Origin: Mytilus trossulus
Lineage: Eukaryota > Mollusca > Bivalvia > Mytilida > Mytilidae
Length of the DNA stretch: 64,000 nucleotides
Assembly: GCF_036588685.1 (NCBI RefSeq)
Contig: NC_086381.1
Span: 55,737,431-55,801,430, forward strand
Direction of reading: 5' to 3'
The notes beneath the pieces were generated by a model that was given only the letters and a program-made list of their open reading frames with translations, was not told where the DNA came from and did no database searches. Both the position numbers and the translations under genes were made by a program. Every line of letters starts with the position of its first letter. Within the stretch, counting starts at the first letter, position 1. Below are positions 34,441 through 45,189 of the stretch, piece by piece.

Positions 34441-34795
34441 GTTTCCATGGTAACAAGGCCTATTTTGGAAATTCCAACTCCAAATGCCACATCTACCATT
34501 GTTGCTCATCATTACTGTGAAGTTTCATGAAGTTTTGAGCATTTTGAGAATTTTGAAAATTTTGGTGTAGTTTCCATGGCAACATTGTAGTTCCAATGAT
34601 CGCCAAAGTCATCCAACACCTGTATATAGTGGGCACCTTCATTGTTTTAAAATATGATGATTCTGAGTTGAAGCATATCCAAACAGTTCACCAAAAACCA
34701 AAAACAGATTTTTTTTCACAATTGTGCCGTTTCCATGGCAGCCATATTAAACTTTTCAATGCCATAATTAAAAAGGGGGAAGGATATTAAAAATC

Positions 34796-35071
34796 AAATA
34801 AGTAACGAATAGGTAACGAATAGGGAATAGGGAATAGGTAACGAATAGGGAATAGGGAATAGGTAACGAATAGGCAACGAATAGGGAATAGGGAATAGGT
34901 AACGAATAGGCAGCGAATAGGGAATAGGGAATAGGTAACGAATAGGTAACGAATAGGGAATAGGGAATAGGTAACGAATAGGTAACGAATAGGGAATAGG
35001 GAATAGGTAACGAATAGGTAACGAATAGGGAATAGGGAATAGGTAACGAATAGGGAATAGGGAATAGGTAA
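34796..35071 (-). repeat. Right terminal minisatellite of the foldback
   Basis: GGTAACGAATAGGGAATAGG-type units repeat about seven times as the inverse of 27247-27466. Variants GGCAACG and GGCAGCG occur only here. Confidence 0.92.
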
Positions 35072-35087
35072 CCAACTTGACGCCCAT

Positions 35088-35096
35088 TATTTGAAC
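35088..35096. repeat. 9-bp target duplication, right copy
   Basis: TATTTGAAC, identical to 27221-27229. Confidence 0.9.
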
Positions 35097-35772
35097 CTAC
35101 ATTGCAAACGCTTTGCCAAATTTATTGTATTACCAATTTTAATTAAACAAAAAACATTACAGAACTTTTATTCTTATTCATATGCATAATAAAAAGAATT
35201 AATGTATTGCAACTAGTTTTGTTTATTTCCTAAATATAGTATCACTGTATATTTTGTGCAATGTCAATTTCATCATGGAACACTTTCTCTACAATGAGGG
35301 GTTCATTAAGGGATGCAAATAAGCTTGATATTTATGTTACGATTTAAAAAAAATATCAATATACTAATTTAAGTTGCAGTATAAAAACAATATTTAGTCA
35401 ATATAAAAAAAATAAAAACTTTTTTGTTACCAACGAAGTTCGTATAAAATTGCATTAAAATGGAATTCTGAGGTTTTCTATTCTATTGCCTTTGATTCAG
35501 CGAGTCAACATGGCAGCTCCTTCTTTACGAAATGCCAATTTTGGATTTGACAGTAGCTTACGAGAAAACATGTAAATTAAAAATCGGAAATATTAGGTTT
35601 GAGAATTAAACATATTTTTTCTAGCGGTTATTAACGAAATAATTAATGCAAGTTAAAGATGTATGAGAATATTTGATCTTTATCTAACAAGGAGTAAAAA
35701 AGAACAGCTCCACACACGGCATACCAACCCTCGCTTCAGTATTTAAATTAACTTATTTGTCCTATTAGAATC

Positions 35773-35936
35773 GAAATAATTCATGGAAGCCATAGATTTG
35801 TTGGAAATTTACACATGGCCTGGGCCGTGATATTCGTTAATTTTATCCCTCGCTAACGCTCAGGATAAAATTCGAATATCACGGCCCAGGCCAAGTGTAA
35901 ATTTCCAACAAATCTATGGCTTCCATGAATTATTTC
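35773..35936. mobile_element. 164-bp hairpin (foldback MITE)
   Basis: Arms of ~70 bp run GAAATAATTCATGGAAGCCA... and are inverted at ...GGCTTCCATGAATTATTTC. They share CCTGGGCCGTGATATTCG and its inverse. The loop is CTCGCTAACGCTC. The arms are nearly perfect, so the insertion is likely recent. Confidence 0.85.
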
Positions 35937-36442
35937 TTAAATCGAGACATCTTTAAACTACTGCAAATGATCCAAAATGAATTTCTGAAAGGAGCAACCA
36001 CTTTACTTCAACAAAAGGGGGTGTTTCTGAGTCAGAATTTTTTTCTTACGCGAAAGTTTATAATTATTTTTTTTTCCCCTCGATAATACCAATTCAATAT
36101 TTAACACTATAATGTACGGGGAAACTTTGGAGTCAGAATATTTATTATTACATTCTAATCATCTGAATTACCCGATTTAAAAAAAAATCAAATTGTGTAA
36201 AAATCCATTCCCCTTTTTTTAGGTCGTTCCCTACTGCCAGAACAGTTGTTCGAAAATTTGAAATCGGTTCAACGTAATGAACATTTAAAGGACATATAGT
36301 TTACAAGTGTGAACGAATCTTATGTACAGGTAGCTAAACAAGGTGTATAGATGTTAACAAATTTAATGTGAAACTAGTGTACATTACATTAAATCAAATG
36401 TAAACATGTTCACTGTTCACGGCGTTTGGTGTGAACACGGCC

Positions 36443-36500
36443 TAACACATCTTCAGTTATGATTTAGTGGGTGTAGAAAATCTTACAATATTAAGGTGGT
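36443..36500 (+). other. Displaced 3' UTR of TRIM-like gene 2
   Basis: TAACACATCTTCAGTTATGA and TTATGATTTAGTG followed by AGAAAA correspond to the first ~50 nt of the 3' UTR of TRIM-like gene 1 (11279-11330). This is the far side of the 10-kb insertion. Confidence 0.72.
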
Positions 36501-36630
36501 TTGATATTCACCTTTTTTCTGTCAAATGTTCTTAGAATTAGATGCATTTTTATGGTCATTATGATATTCATATCTAAAACAGTACATATGAATAAAAAGG
36601 AATGTACATTGATTAAAATTCCTACAAGTT

Positions 36631-37130
36631 CACGGCTGGTAATCTACATACGCAGAACATTTGATTCTGCAATGAAAACCTTGAGAGGATTTTCCGGTTG
36701 TGCTTGAGTGGAGCAATTGTCACCGCTTCGAAAGGTATATACATTTCTAAATCGAAATTTTCTTATTCGACTAGTCAAAATATTGAAAAGCGGAGAATGC
36801 TATGCTGTGGTGAATACTTAAACGAAGAGATACATGTATCATTTACTGATGTACGTGGAGTTAAACTCCTACAAAATAAGTTGCCGCACGACAATTTGCC
36901 TAAAAAAGTTACATTTAACTTCTAAAATGGTTCTAATTACACACCCTCAAGTTCAAATTTACTTTTTTTTCGGTCAATGGGTATGAATGTCGTTTTGGGC
37001 GGTGTGTACGCTGTCCGGTGTTGATCGACATCTTAATAAATATAAAAACCTCACATTTTCATTCTGACATGTGTGAGGGGATCGGTAGTGATTGAGGACA
37101 TCGTGAATGCGTGAGGGGACGTGAAATCAT
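36631..37130. repeat. Inverted duplication, left arm
   Basis: About 500 bp, inverted at 37958-38460. Shared blocks include CACGGCTGGTAATCTACA, GAGCAATTGTCACCGCTTCG, CTATGCTGTGGTGAATACTT and GGACATCGTGAATGCGTGAG. The arms differ by scattered substitutions and indels. Confidence 0.88.
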
Positions 37131-37957
37131 AATATAATATCCAAACTATGAGTGTTTGAAAGTTGCCTAAATGTGGTCAGATTGTTCATGAGAAAACACA
37201 TTTGTGTGCATGAACAAAATTAATGAGATAGAATTTTGAAATACATTGTGGGAAGATAGGTTTTACGAACAGTAAAAGGAAAACAATTGTCAACGATTTG
37301 TTTCTAGCTACAAATAAAAGTGACGCTCAGATGAAAAAAGTTCGAAAGCCAAGACAAGTTTATTGGGGACCAAAAGTTCCAAAAAGTTGTGCCTAATACG
37401 GCTAGGGTGTCTGCCTGGAATAAGAACATCCTGGTTATTTCGAATAATTCATAATTTTGCAACCAGTGATGTTTTATAAAGACTATATAATACATATACA
37501 TGATAAAATCGAAGTGGTGACTAACTACACAATAAAAACGGTTATCTAAACCAGCACATAAAAATTCACAGCCGAGTTAGCCAAAACCATAAACGCACAA
37601 AGGGACGTAATATATGAATTTCTTAAACAATATCCCAAAAATAGGATAGACAGAATTCAGGATTAGATTTGCAATACTGATATAACATTTATCAATAACA
37701 ATGAAAATTACAATATTAATTAATATCACATTGCGGACTGGTAGTAAACTATACCGATTATTTGCCCAAATCCACGAATTCGGACACATATTTAAAATTT
37801 ATTTGGTATACACTATTATTCATAAAAAGAAACATGGTCATTTATGGTTATTTCAAAATTATATCTCATAATTTTTATTTATGCACACAAATGTTTTTTC
37901 ATAAACAATCTAACCATATTAAGGCAACTTTCAACGACTGCTAGCTTGTACATACAG
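37131..37957. other. Spacer between the inverted arms
   Basis: The spacer has a repeat D fragment (37318-37465) and otherwise unrecognised AT-rich DNA. Confidence 0.6.
37318..37465 (+). repeat. Dispersed repeat D, copy 4
   Basis: AGTGACGCTCAGATGAAAAA, GGGGACCAAAAGTTCCAAAA and AGTTGTGCCTAATACGGCTA follow the order seen at 19792-20003. Confidence 0.72.
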
Positions 37958-38460
37958 ATATGATTACAAGTCCCCTCACGCATTCACGATGTCCTCAATC
38001 AGAACCAATCCCCTCACGGATGACAAATTGAAAATATGAGGTTTTTAGATTTATTAAGATGTCTATCAACACCGGACAGCGTCCACGACGCCCAAAACGA
38101 CATTCATACCCATTGACCGAAAAAAAAAGTAAATTTGAACTTGTAGGTCTGTTAATAGAACCATTTCAAAATCAAAATCACTTTTTTAGGCAAATTATCG
38201 TGGGACAACTGATTTTGTAGGAGTTCAACTCCACGTACAAAAGTAAATGATACATGTATCTCTTCGTTCAAGTATTCACCACAGCATAGCATTCTCCGAT
38301 TTTCAATATTTTGATTAGTCGAATAAGAAAATTGCGATTTAGAAATGTATATACCTTTCGAAGCGGTGACAATTGCTCCACTCAAGCAAGACCGCGGAAA
38401 ATCCTCTCACGGTTTTCATTGCAGAACCAAATGTTCTGCGTGTGTAGATTACCAGCCGTG
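37958..38460. repeat. Inverted duplication, right arm
   Basis: It is the inverse of 36631-37130. AGTT lies just outside both arms (left 36627-36630, right 38461-38464), a possible but weak 4-bp target duplication. Confidence 0.88.
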
Positions 38461-38479
38461 AGTTCATATCAATAAATTG

Positions 38480-39900
38480 AAACAAAAATATTAGTATTGT
38501 GTCATTAAGTTGCTGTTTAGTAATCGATCTAAATATATATTAAAAGTCTTACGTGTCTTGAACCCCAAATAGTATACGAAAGTTAATCACTTATTCTTTG
38601 AAACCATTTAAGTGGCATAACATTTTGATAAGACCACAACACAGATAGAGATCCACAAATATAAAAATTTTAATTTTTATTATGTTTCTAATGAGACCAA
38701 ACACAAAGTTGAAGGTAACACCGTAGGTCACCGTACGGTCTTCAACAATTAAGCAAACCATTAACATTCAGTTTTCAGTAAAAGTCTCAGAATAGCAAAA
38801 TCTGAAATAATTCTACATATCATTCAACGATGTGGTGTATGCTTATAAAATCAAACAGACAAAAAAATATGAGATAAACAGCATCCATCAAAGTCAATTG
38901 ACAACATTGGCATTTATTGTCATTCATTCAAGACTTTTTCCTTATCAATTAATTTAAAAACGTTTACCAGACATGCGCCTGAAAGTAAACAGCAATACAG
39001 TACGTTGGTTGTTTTCTGTAACGAAAGAAGAGGAATACGGTGAATACGGAAAATAATGGTAAATTGGATAGGGACATTTATTTATCCTTGCAACATGTAC
39101 AGGTCTCATAACGACACTCCAAAGGAACTTTTGAAAGGTTTTTTTTCAGTGCAGAAACGGGACGTGGCACATTCTTTACACGTTGGTATGAATTTACTGT
39201 CCACTTTCTGGCAGCACTAGGCTGCGAATTCAAACATCATGCACAACCAAACAATCTCTATTTTATCAATGGTCCTACTGGCGGTCATTTAAAGTCCAAG
39301 AGATAATTATCAGATGAATTATTGTAACTTTTTGCCTCACAGAGCCAACGCGAGTTTGGCATTAATTTTACACTTTTAGTTATGGTATCTATACAGTGCC
39401 ATAAATTACACGGAGGCTGTTCTTTCCTAGTGATGGCGGGTTGACAAAAAATGAAGAAAAGGAAAAACATAGAAGAAACAAAATATTGTTTAAATCATGC
39501 ATTATTTAAATGAAACAGGTTGTTAGTTAAACCAACAGGTGATAAATCATAATGGCAGGGTGTTTTCGATATTAAGTTCCCAAAAATATTGATGAACAGT
39601 ATTCAACTCCTTAGCACTCATCTCAGTGACAGATTCCCGGAGAATATTAGGCCAATGATTTTCATTTAGCTTGCTCATATGGCAAAATCAAGGGTGCTAT
39701 ATTAATTTTATTTGCACCACGTGACTTTCGCCCTTTTGATTAAATAACTTCCCTTAGTTTAAAATTAAAATATATCTTATATCAATTTTGCGGATAAACA
39801 GTTCTTTTCCGTCATGGATCTAACACGAATGTTTCTGTGAAAAGTTCCATTGACAGATATTTACAAAAAAACTAAGAGAAAATGCTGAAATTTGACTTTT
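38480..39900. other. Intergenic with a short repeat A fragment
   Basis: GTAGGTCACCGTACGGTCTT followed by CAACAATTAAGCAAACC (about 38723-38760) is a piece of repeat A. Nothing else was recognised. Confidence 0.5.
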
Positions 39901-39917
39901 ACCGAAATGGGAAGGTT

Positions 39918-40070
39918 GAAAGTAAAATCACAAAAATACTGAACTCAGAGGAAAATCAATTCGGAAAGTCCATAATCACATGGCAAAATCAAATAACAAA
40001 ACGCATAAAAAACGAATGGACAAGAACTGTCATATTCCTGACTTGGTACAGGCATTTTCAAATGTAGAAA
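39918..40070 (+). repeat. Dispersed repeat C, copy 3
   Basis: The best-preserved of three copies: AAAGTAAAATCACAAAAATA, CTGAACTCAGAGGAAAATCA and ACTTGGTACAGGCATTTTCA in order. Confidence 0.82.
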
Positions 40071-40578
40071 ATGGTGGATTAAACCTGGTTCTATAGCGCT
40101 AACCCTCTCACTTTAATAACAGTCTCATCAAATATCGTTATATTTACATGATGCGTTAAATAAACAGTCACAATTAATAAAATAGTCAAAATATGGGTAC
40201 ATCAGTCATCATGAAATCATCATGTTTTTAAAAGAATTTGGCCGAAAACTTAAGAAAGCAGGTAAGATATATGTATAAGTTATTTATCTTTAAAATTCAA
40301 ACTACAAGGTGTTTCTCTTAGTATATGTGGACAAATCATAAATAATAACTTCTTGTATCTTGATTTCTGCTTTGAACCTTGCTTTTCTACGATTTTTAAC
40401 GATTTTTCGCTATTTTATAAAGCAATTATGCTACGGTTACGCTTCCGAATTTCAAACTAAAAAGGCCGAAAGTATTCAAAGTAGACAATGTTCATATGTA
40501 CATGAACAGAACCCTAAAAATGTACAATGCATCTTTATGCGGACAAGTTGTTGATAGGAATTGGTATATTGACATTTT

Positions 40579-41197
40579 TGTCTCGCCTTGACAGAGTCAT
40601 AAAGCGAGACATAGGTATGCTGTTTCCAGCGTCGGCGACGGCGTCAACAATATATTAGTTTGTGATTAGCTCAGTTTTATGGGGAACCACTAGTGGTATG
40701 TCAATGATAATTGGTATGCAGATGTATTACCATTGCCACATCTCATTGCCATGGAGATTATTTGGCTCCGCCCCTCAGTCATGGTCTATTGACTTTGAAT
40801 GGTTTGCTTACTTTACATGTATTAGTTTGTGATCAGGTCAGTTTATGGAGATCCACTTGTGGTACGTCAATGATAATTGGTATGCAGATGTATTACCATT
40901 GCCACATCTCATTGCCATGGAGATTTTTTGGCTCCGCCCACTCAGTCATGGTCTATTGACTTTGAATGGTTTGCTTACTTTACATGTATTACTTTGTGAT
41001 TTTTATAATAAGTCAATGGTATGTGGTATGCAGTTGTATTAGCATTGACACATCTGATTTACATGGAGATTGTTTAACCATGGAACTCAGTCATGGTTTC
41101 ATTGACTTTGAATATTTGCATAACTTGTGCAAGATGTTAAGGTATTGCTATTTCGATTTCAACATTTTCATAATCAAAATTACAAAAAGGCGAGACA
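40579..41197. mobile_element. Element with TGTCTCGCCTT inverted ends and internal 167-bp tandem repeats
   Basis: TGTCTCGCCTT at 40579-40589 is inverted as AAGGCGAGACA at 41187-41197. The left subterminal part has GCGTCGGCGACGGCGTCAAC, which I recall from a common mussel repeat. Between the ends lie about 2.7 copies of a 167-bp unit (from about 40654, 40821 and 40988), with ATTAGTTTGTGAT, GCAGATGTATTACCATTGCC and TCATGGTCTATTGACTTTGA. No clear target duplication was found. Confidence 0.6.
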
Positions 41198-41689
41198 TAT
41201 CTCTGTGATAACAGTTTATTATTTAAGGTGCTTATATAATCCTATTGTAAAAGATGGCTTCATGATAAATCAAAATGGTCGCTATGCTTTTTAGCAAAGT
41301 ACCCCAATTTTGCCATGTGTGCCACGGTATTTTTGCAATTGACTTATCTAAAGACATTATAGGTTCTATTGCGAATGAGTATATAAATGACATCACATAC
41401 TCTGATGGCTTGCCATAAGAAGTTCACAGATGGCAAACTTTTACTTATAAGGAGATTGAGTCAAATTGTACTATAGAGCTACATGTAGCAATCAAACACA
41501 TGCAGTTCTGCCTAAATATAAAATAAATACTATGTAAGCCTTGCCAGTTGAGCCTTGCAGATGGGAGTGCTTGTTTTCTGTTCTAATGGCTCCTTAAAAC
41601 ATGAGTGTCAGGCTATGCAACATCACATACATAGAGGTGACAATGGCGGCAACATTGAATGCATAGAAATACTAAGGATTATTACAGTA

Positions 41690-42190
41690 CGTGAATGTAA
41701 GCAACTGCATGTTACTGTACGGCCTTCAACAATGAGCAAAACCGATGCGATTAAGTCTGCTAAAAATACTCCGAAATATCATAATTTGAAACAATGTAAA
41801 CGATAAAAGTAACTATCCGCTATCTGCTATAAATAAATCGGAAAAAAAACTCCGACTGATATATTTGTGACAAAGGAAGACAACCCCTGAATGACAGGAT
41901 CCTATAAAGTGAAAACAGACATAAGTAGGACGAGAAAGGGTGAAACTTGTTTACAAGCTTCGGAGTTTGTTCTTACCAGCCCATTTCATGAATTGTAAAT
42001 ACGATCTTAACGTAAAACGGGGTTTTTCAACAAGGCCCCGAAATGACAACTGTGAAACAATTGAAACGAGAAAACTAACGGCCTAATTTGTGTATAACAA
42101 ATGAACGCAAAACAAATAGGTAAAATATCAATACATGACAACCAATAAATTACAGGCTCCTGACTTATGCTTAATGAGTGTCAAATGTAT
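41690..42190 (+). repeat. Dispersed repeat A, long diverged copy
   Basis: TACTGTACGGCCTTCAACAA followed by TGAGCAAA occurs near 41720. After an interruption come GGCCCCGAAATGACAACTGT, ACGAGAAAACTAACGGCCTA and TTACAGGCTCCTGACTTA (42035-42165). This order is the repeat A consensus as I recall it. Confidence 0.72.
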
Positions 42191-42254
42191 AGCAGTATCT
42201 GTTTACCCTTTACAAGCATATTGGAGTACCCATTGTACTTTTTGAGGTTTGTGT

Positions 42255-42670
42255 TGCTCAGTCTTCCATTTTCCTTGTTGCAATTTGTGTACTATTGTTT
42301 GTGTATTGGTCTTTTTCTCTTTCAGCCAAGGCGTTATGTCTTATGAGTTTATTTTCGACTTGTTATCCATTTCAATAACACACCATAAAAAAAAGAGAGA
42401 GAAACAAATTGAACATGAAGACTACATGTTCCTCCCACTATTTTCAACTTCTGTCGGATTCGTTTGTACTTCTTTTTATCAGTTTATGATAAAATGTTTT
42501 TTCGATCAACATGTATGTTACATGCAATCTATTCTATTTATGATAAACTATGTATGTCAATGATTTTTATGACAAACATCATGCTTTATTTCCGCGGTTT
42601 TTGTCACGAAACTATCAGGTTTGTTTTCGACTTATGCGTTTGACCATCCCTTTTGGTATCATTTGAGCCT
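42255..42670 (-). repeat. Probable extension of the repeat A family, inverse orientation
   Basis: GTTATGTCTTATGAGTTTAT, TTTTCGACTTGTTATCC and, further on, TTTTCGACTTATGCGTTTGA with CCATCCCTTTTGGTATCA resemble the inverse of a block I remember upstream of repeat A in mussels. The identification is from memory. Confidence 0.45.
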
Positions 42671-44160
42671 ATCTTTATAGATAAAACTAGGATATCAAAC
42701 TGAGAACTTGATTTCAAAATAGATTTTTTAATTCTCATTTAAAAATCAAAATAACTTTTTTGTTTGTTTGGTCTGCAACTAAATGTTTTGTCTTGCTATT
42801 CCAAGGATTCCAATGAAGTTTCTTTGCGGCGGGGGAGATATTTTATTGCCATGGAACCAATAAACAGATGGACCATAGCACATTCATCTTTGAAGCAAAC
42901 GCGTAATTATGAAATCTGAGATGCATCGACTTTTGATGTCAACAAAAGAAAATCTGAGAAGTTTTAATTACTTTTAAAAGGGCGGCAAACTATTGGAATA
43001 CTTTGTTAAAGTTAACGATCGTAAGTCTGTGTTTTAAAATGCATTGTAATGGCAGTTCGATTCTAGCACTTAGCTAATTACTGACTCAATTAATGCGCAT
43101 CTCTGACAGGAATGTATTGACAATTTTGTTAATTGGCGTAATAGAATGTTGAAGTGACTGGATTCTAAAGCAACTGTCAATAACATTGACTCATTAAAGT
43201 CTGAACGTACTGCAGTGTTTGAATTTACAAATTCTTCTTTCTCGAAAGACGTTTTAAACTTTTGACAAGTGCGTTCTTAAGTTTCATCTTATTTTGTTTG
43301 TCGGATAGACTATTACCGTCATACTTCTTCTTTCTTCTTCTCTCTGTATGAGGTTATGTTATAAGTGACAATATGAATGAATCCAAAAAGATTTTATATA
43401 TAAATTGCTCTTATTAAGTGAACAGTGAAAACCTTGTTTGCTTTGCAATATAAAAACTACAAAAATAAATCGTCAATTAAAATGCATAGATCTATTTCAT
43501 TCACAATGTATCATACGATATAAACAATCTGTATAGTTTAATGATACGTTGAAATGTCCCATATTTTTAAGGATAAGCAGATACTGCTTCACATGTTACA
43601 TTCGTCGTGGTGTTTATGTTAGTACAATCCCGGTTATAAGTTTAATTCGATAAGTCACAGTCGAGGAAAGGGAACGGGTTTGACGACCTTAGGAATATAG
43701 CCGCTGTCATTTGGGGACACGTCAATTTGCACAGACAGAGTACGCTAAAATTAGGTCAAAACAATCTTTGCAATTACTCTCAAAAGCAGCGTGCTTTGTT
43801 GAGAAGCAGCAAATTTCTACTTTCAATTCTTTGACTAATCACCGCTTTGTCCTACTACTACTACTTGTTTCTATAATTATATTGTTTATGTAATACTATG
43901 TACTGTATGTACATGCCAGAAAAACTCTAAAATAGTCAAAACGAAAGAACAAAGATGGACAACACCACAAAAAAGACAACGCAAAAATATATATGAATAA
44001 AAACATTATTTATGTTTTCTATACAGTTATTAACACTCATGGTTCTACACCCAGGCGATACTTATAGCTTTGCATTGCAGAAACAAAATAATTGTAGACT
44101 CATTGTACATAATACATTTAGACTAAATATTTTCAGGTTGCCTATAGCTTGATATTTAGG
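42671..44160. other. Intergenic, nothing recognised
   Basis: AT-rich DNA without a credible gene or repeat relationship. Confidence 0.4.
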
Positions 44161-44162
44161 TA

Positions 44163-44700
44163 TTGGATAACTCAGTATATCTTACCACAAATCATTATTT
44201 TAATTTATTAATGTATAAATCAAAACACCAACTGGCACCAACATATTTATCAAATCTTATTGTGCCTACAAGTAGTAAACAATCGTTCAATACTCGACTT
44301 TCATCATCGGATAATTTTATTGTCCCTAAATCAAATACAGAATTATACAAATCAAGTTTTTCTTTTAGTGGTCCAAAAGTGTGGAATTCATTGTCCAGTG
44401 AAATTAAAAAATCAAAAAGTATATCTGCATTTAAAAATCTTACAAGTCATTTTATTTTGAAAAGTGTTAAATTTTAAGTTAAGCCACAATGTATACCATA
44501 TAGGTGTTGTTGTTGTTGTTGTTGTTGTTATATTACTTTCTATACGTCTATTCTTTACATGTGTGTAATAGTAGATTAATTATGTTTTATTCATATTGTT
44601 AACATTGTATGTATATATAGAGAGCCTTATTGAAAATTGGTTTAATCCAAATAAGTTACTCTCTTTAAATAAAGCTATTATTATTATTATTATTATTACT
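44163..44700 (+). pseudogene. LINE 3' end with (ATT)n tail
   Basis: A 104-codon frame contains LLMYKSKHQLAPTYLSNLIV, then KSSFSFSGPKVWNSLSSEIK and SISAFKNL. This is the conserved C-terminal block of non-LTR reverse transcriptases ('W-N-S-L' region). The 3' UTR has a (GTT)n run at 44505-44529 and AATAAAG followed by (ATT)n at 44676-44698. It is 5'-truncated. Confidence 0.8.
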
Positions 44701-44891
44701 AGTTCAGAAAACCGCGGTGAAGGACGTCTATTATTAATTTTCCAAATTTAATAATGAATAATGAAATAGTTCACCATTGTTCACTATTCATTATTCAAGT
44801 TGAAGCAGAGAATAGTGAAATACAAATAAAAAATTAACTGTGACACTATAGCTATATCCCGTATTTCTAAATTCGCCGTTTTGGTGTTATA

Positions 44892-45182
44892 TGTTTAGAC
44901 GAGTTGTATGTATATATATATATATATACATAAGTACGTCTGAGTCAGTGACAACCCTACAACAGATGTATCCATCGGATCGCCATCAATGATGGTGATA
45001 CATGGCTGTGTACATAATGTATATACAACTCGTCTAAACATCAACCCAACAATGTTAGATCTATAAATTTGCATTCGCAAATTTTTGGTTCTTCCCTCGC
45101 CGGGATTCGAACCCATGCTACTGTGATATCGTGACACCAAATCGCCTGCACTGCAGCCGTCCCGCTAGACCACACGACCACC
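44892..45182 (-). mobile_element. tRNA-derived SINE with palindromic tail
   Basis: On the minus strand the head (45182-45086) has an A box (TGGTCTAGCGG, plus-strand 45161-45172) and a B box (GGTTCGAATCC, plus-strand 45103-45113) of an RNA polymerase III promoter, and ends AGAACCA. The tRNA fold is incomplete, so it is a SINE head, not a tRNA gene. The body contains AACATTGTTGGGTTGATG. The segment that follows is bounded by inverted copies of GTTTAGACGAGTTGTAT (44893-44909 and 45023-45039), with a (TA)n run at 44910-44929. Confidence 0.75.
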
Positions 45183-45189
45183 TGCGAAT

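Larger units (their letters stand above)
27230..35087. mobile_element. Giant foldback element, 7,858 bp, with 9-bp target duplications
   Basis: Both ends read ATGGGCGTCAAGTTGGTTAC inward in opposite orientation, directly flanked by TATTTGAAC on each side. From outside in, each arm has a CCTATTC/TTACCTATTCG minisatellite, a ~330-bp non-repetitive block with GTTTCCATGG-type motifs, and a tandem array of ~165-180-bp units with 'ACGTTGCACCTTTT', 'TCTCTGGTGGTAACAATGTG' and 'CCGTTCCAGCGCTCGG'. The arms meet at a 33-nt loop (30018-30050). Open frames here are repeat-encoded artefacts. A 9-bp duplication and foldback form resemble Drosophila FB elements and Mutator-like TIR elements. No transposase is present, so it must have moved in trans. 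It is nested in the 26370-36442 insertion. Confidence 0.92.
26370..36442. mobile_element. Outer 10,073-bp insertion, PIF/Harbinger-like termini, TAA target duplication
   Basis: The ends are GGCCGTGTTCACA (26370-26382) and its exact inverse TGTGAACACGGCC (36430-36442). TAA precedes the left end (26367-26369) and follows the right end (36443-36445). Beyond the right end, TTATGATTTAGTG matches the 3' UTR of the paralogous TRIM-like gene 1 at about 11292, so the insertion splits one ancestral 3' UTR. Short inverted termini and a 3-bp TAA duplication fit PIF/Harbinger elements, but no transposase is visible, so it would be non-autonomous. Without the nested foldback (27230-35087 plus one 9-bp duplication) it is about 2.2 kb. 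A separate 164-bp hairpin lies in its right part. Confidence 0.82.

Noticed and set aside
27230-35087. A 'pearl'/Helitron-type bivalve element with tandem core repeats
   Set aside because: The core units are of similar size, but this element has long inverted arms and a 9-bp target duplication, which Helitron-type elements lack.
36698-38385. A ~75-codon frame conserved in both arms of the inverted duplication (36698-36925 + and 38152-38385 -)
   Set aside because: Comparing the arms codon by codon, most differences change the amino acid and few are silent. The frames are simply carried by the duplication.
45086-45182. A tRNA gene on the minus strand
   Set aside because: The A and B boxes are good but the stems do not close properly and the sequence runs into a SINE body. 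It is a SINE head.
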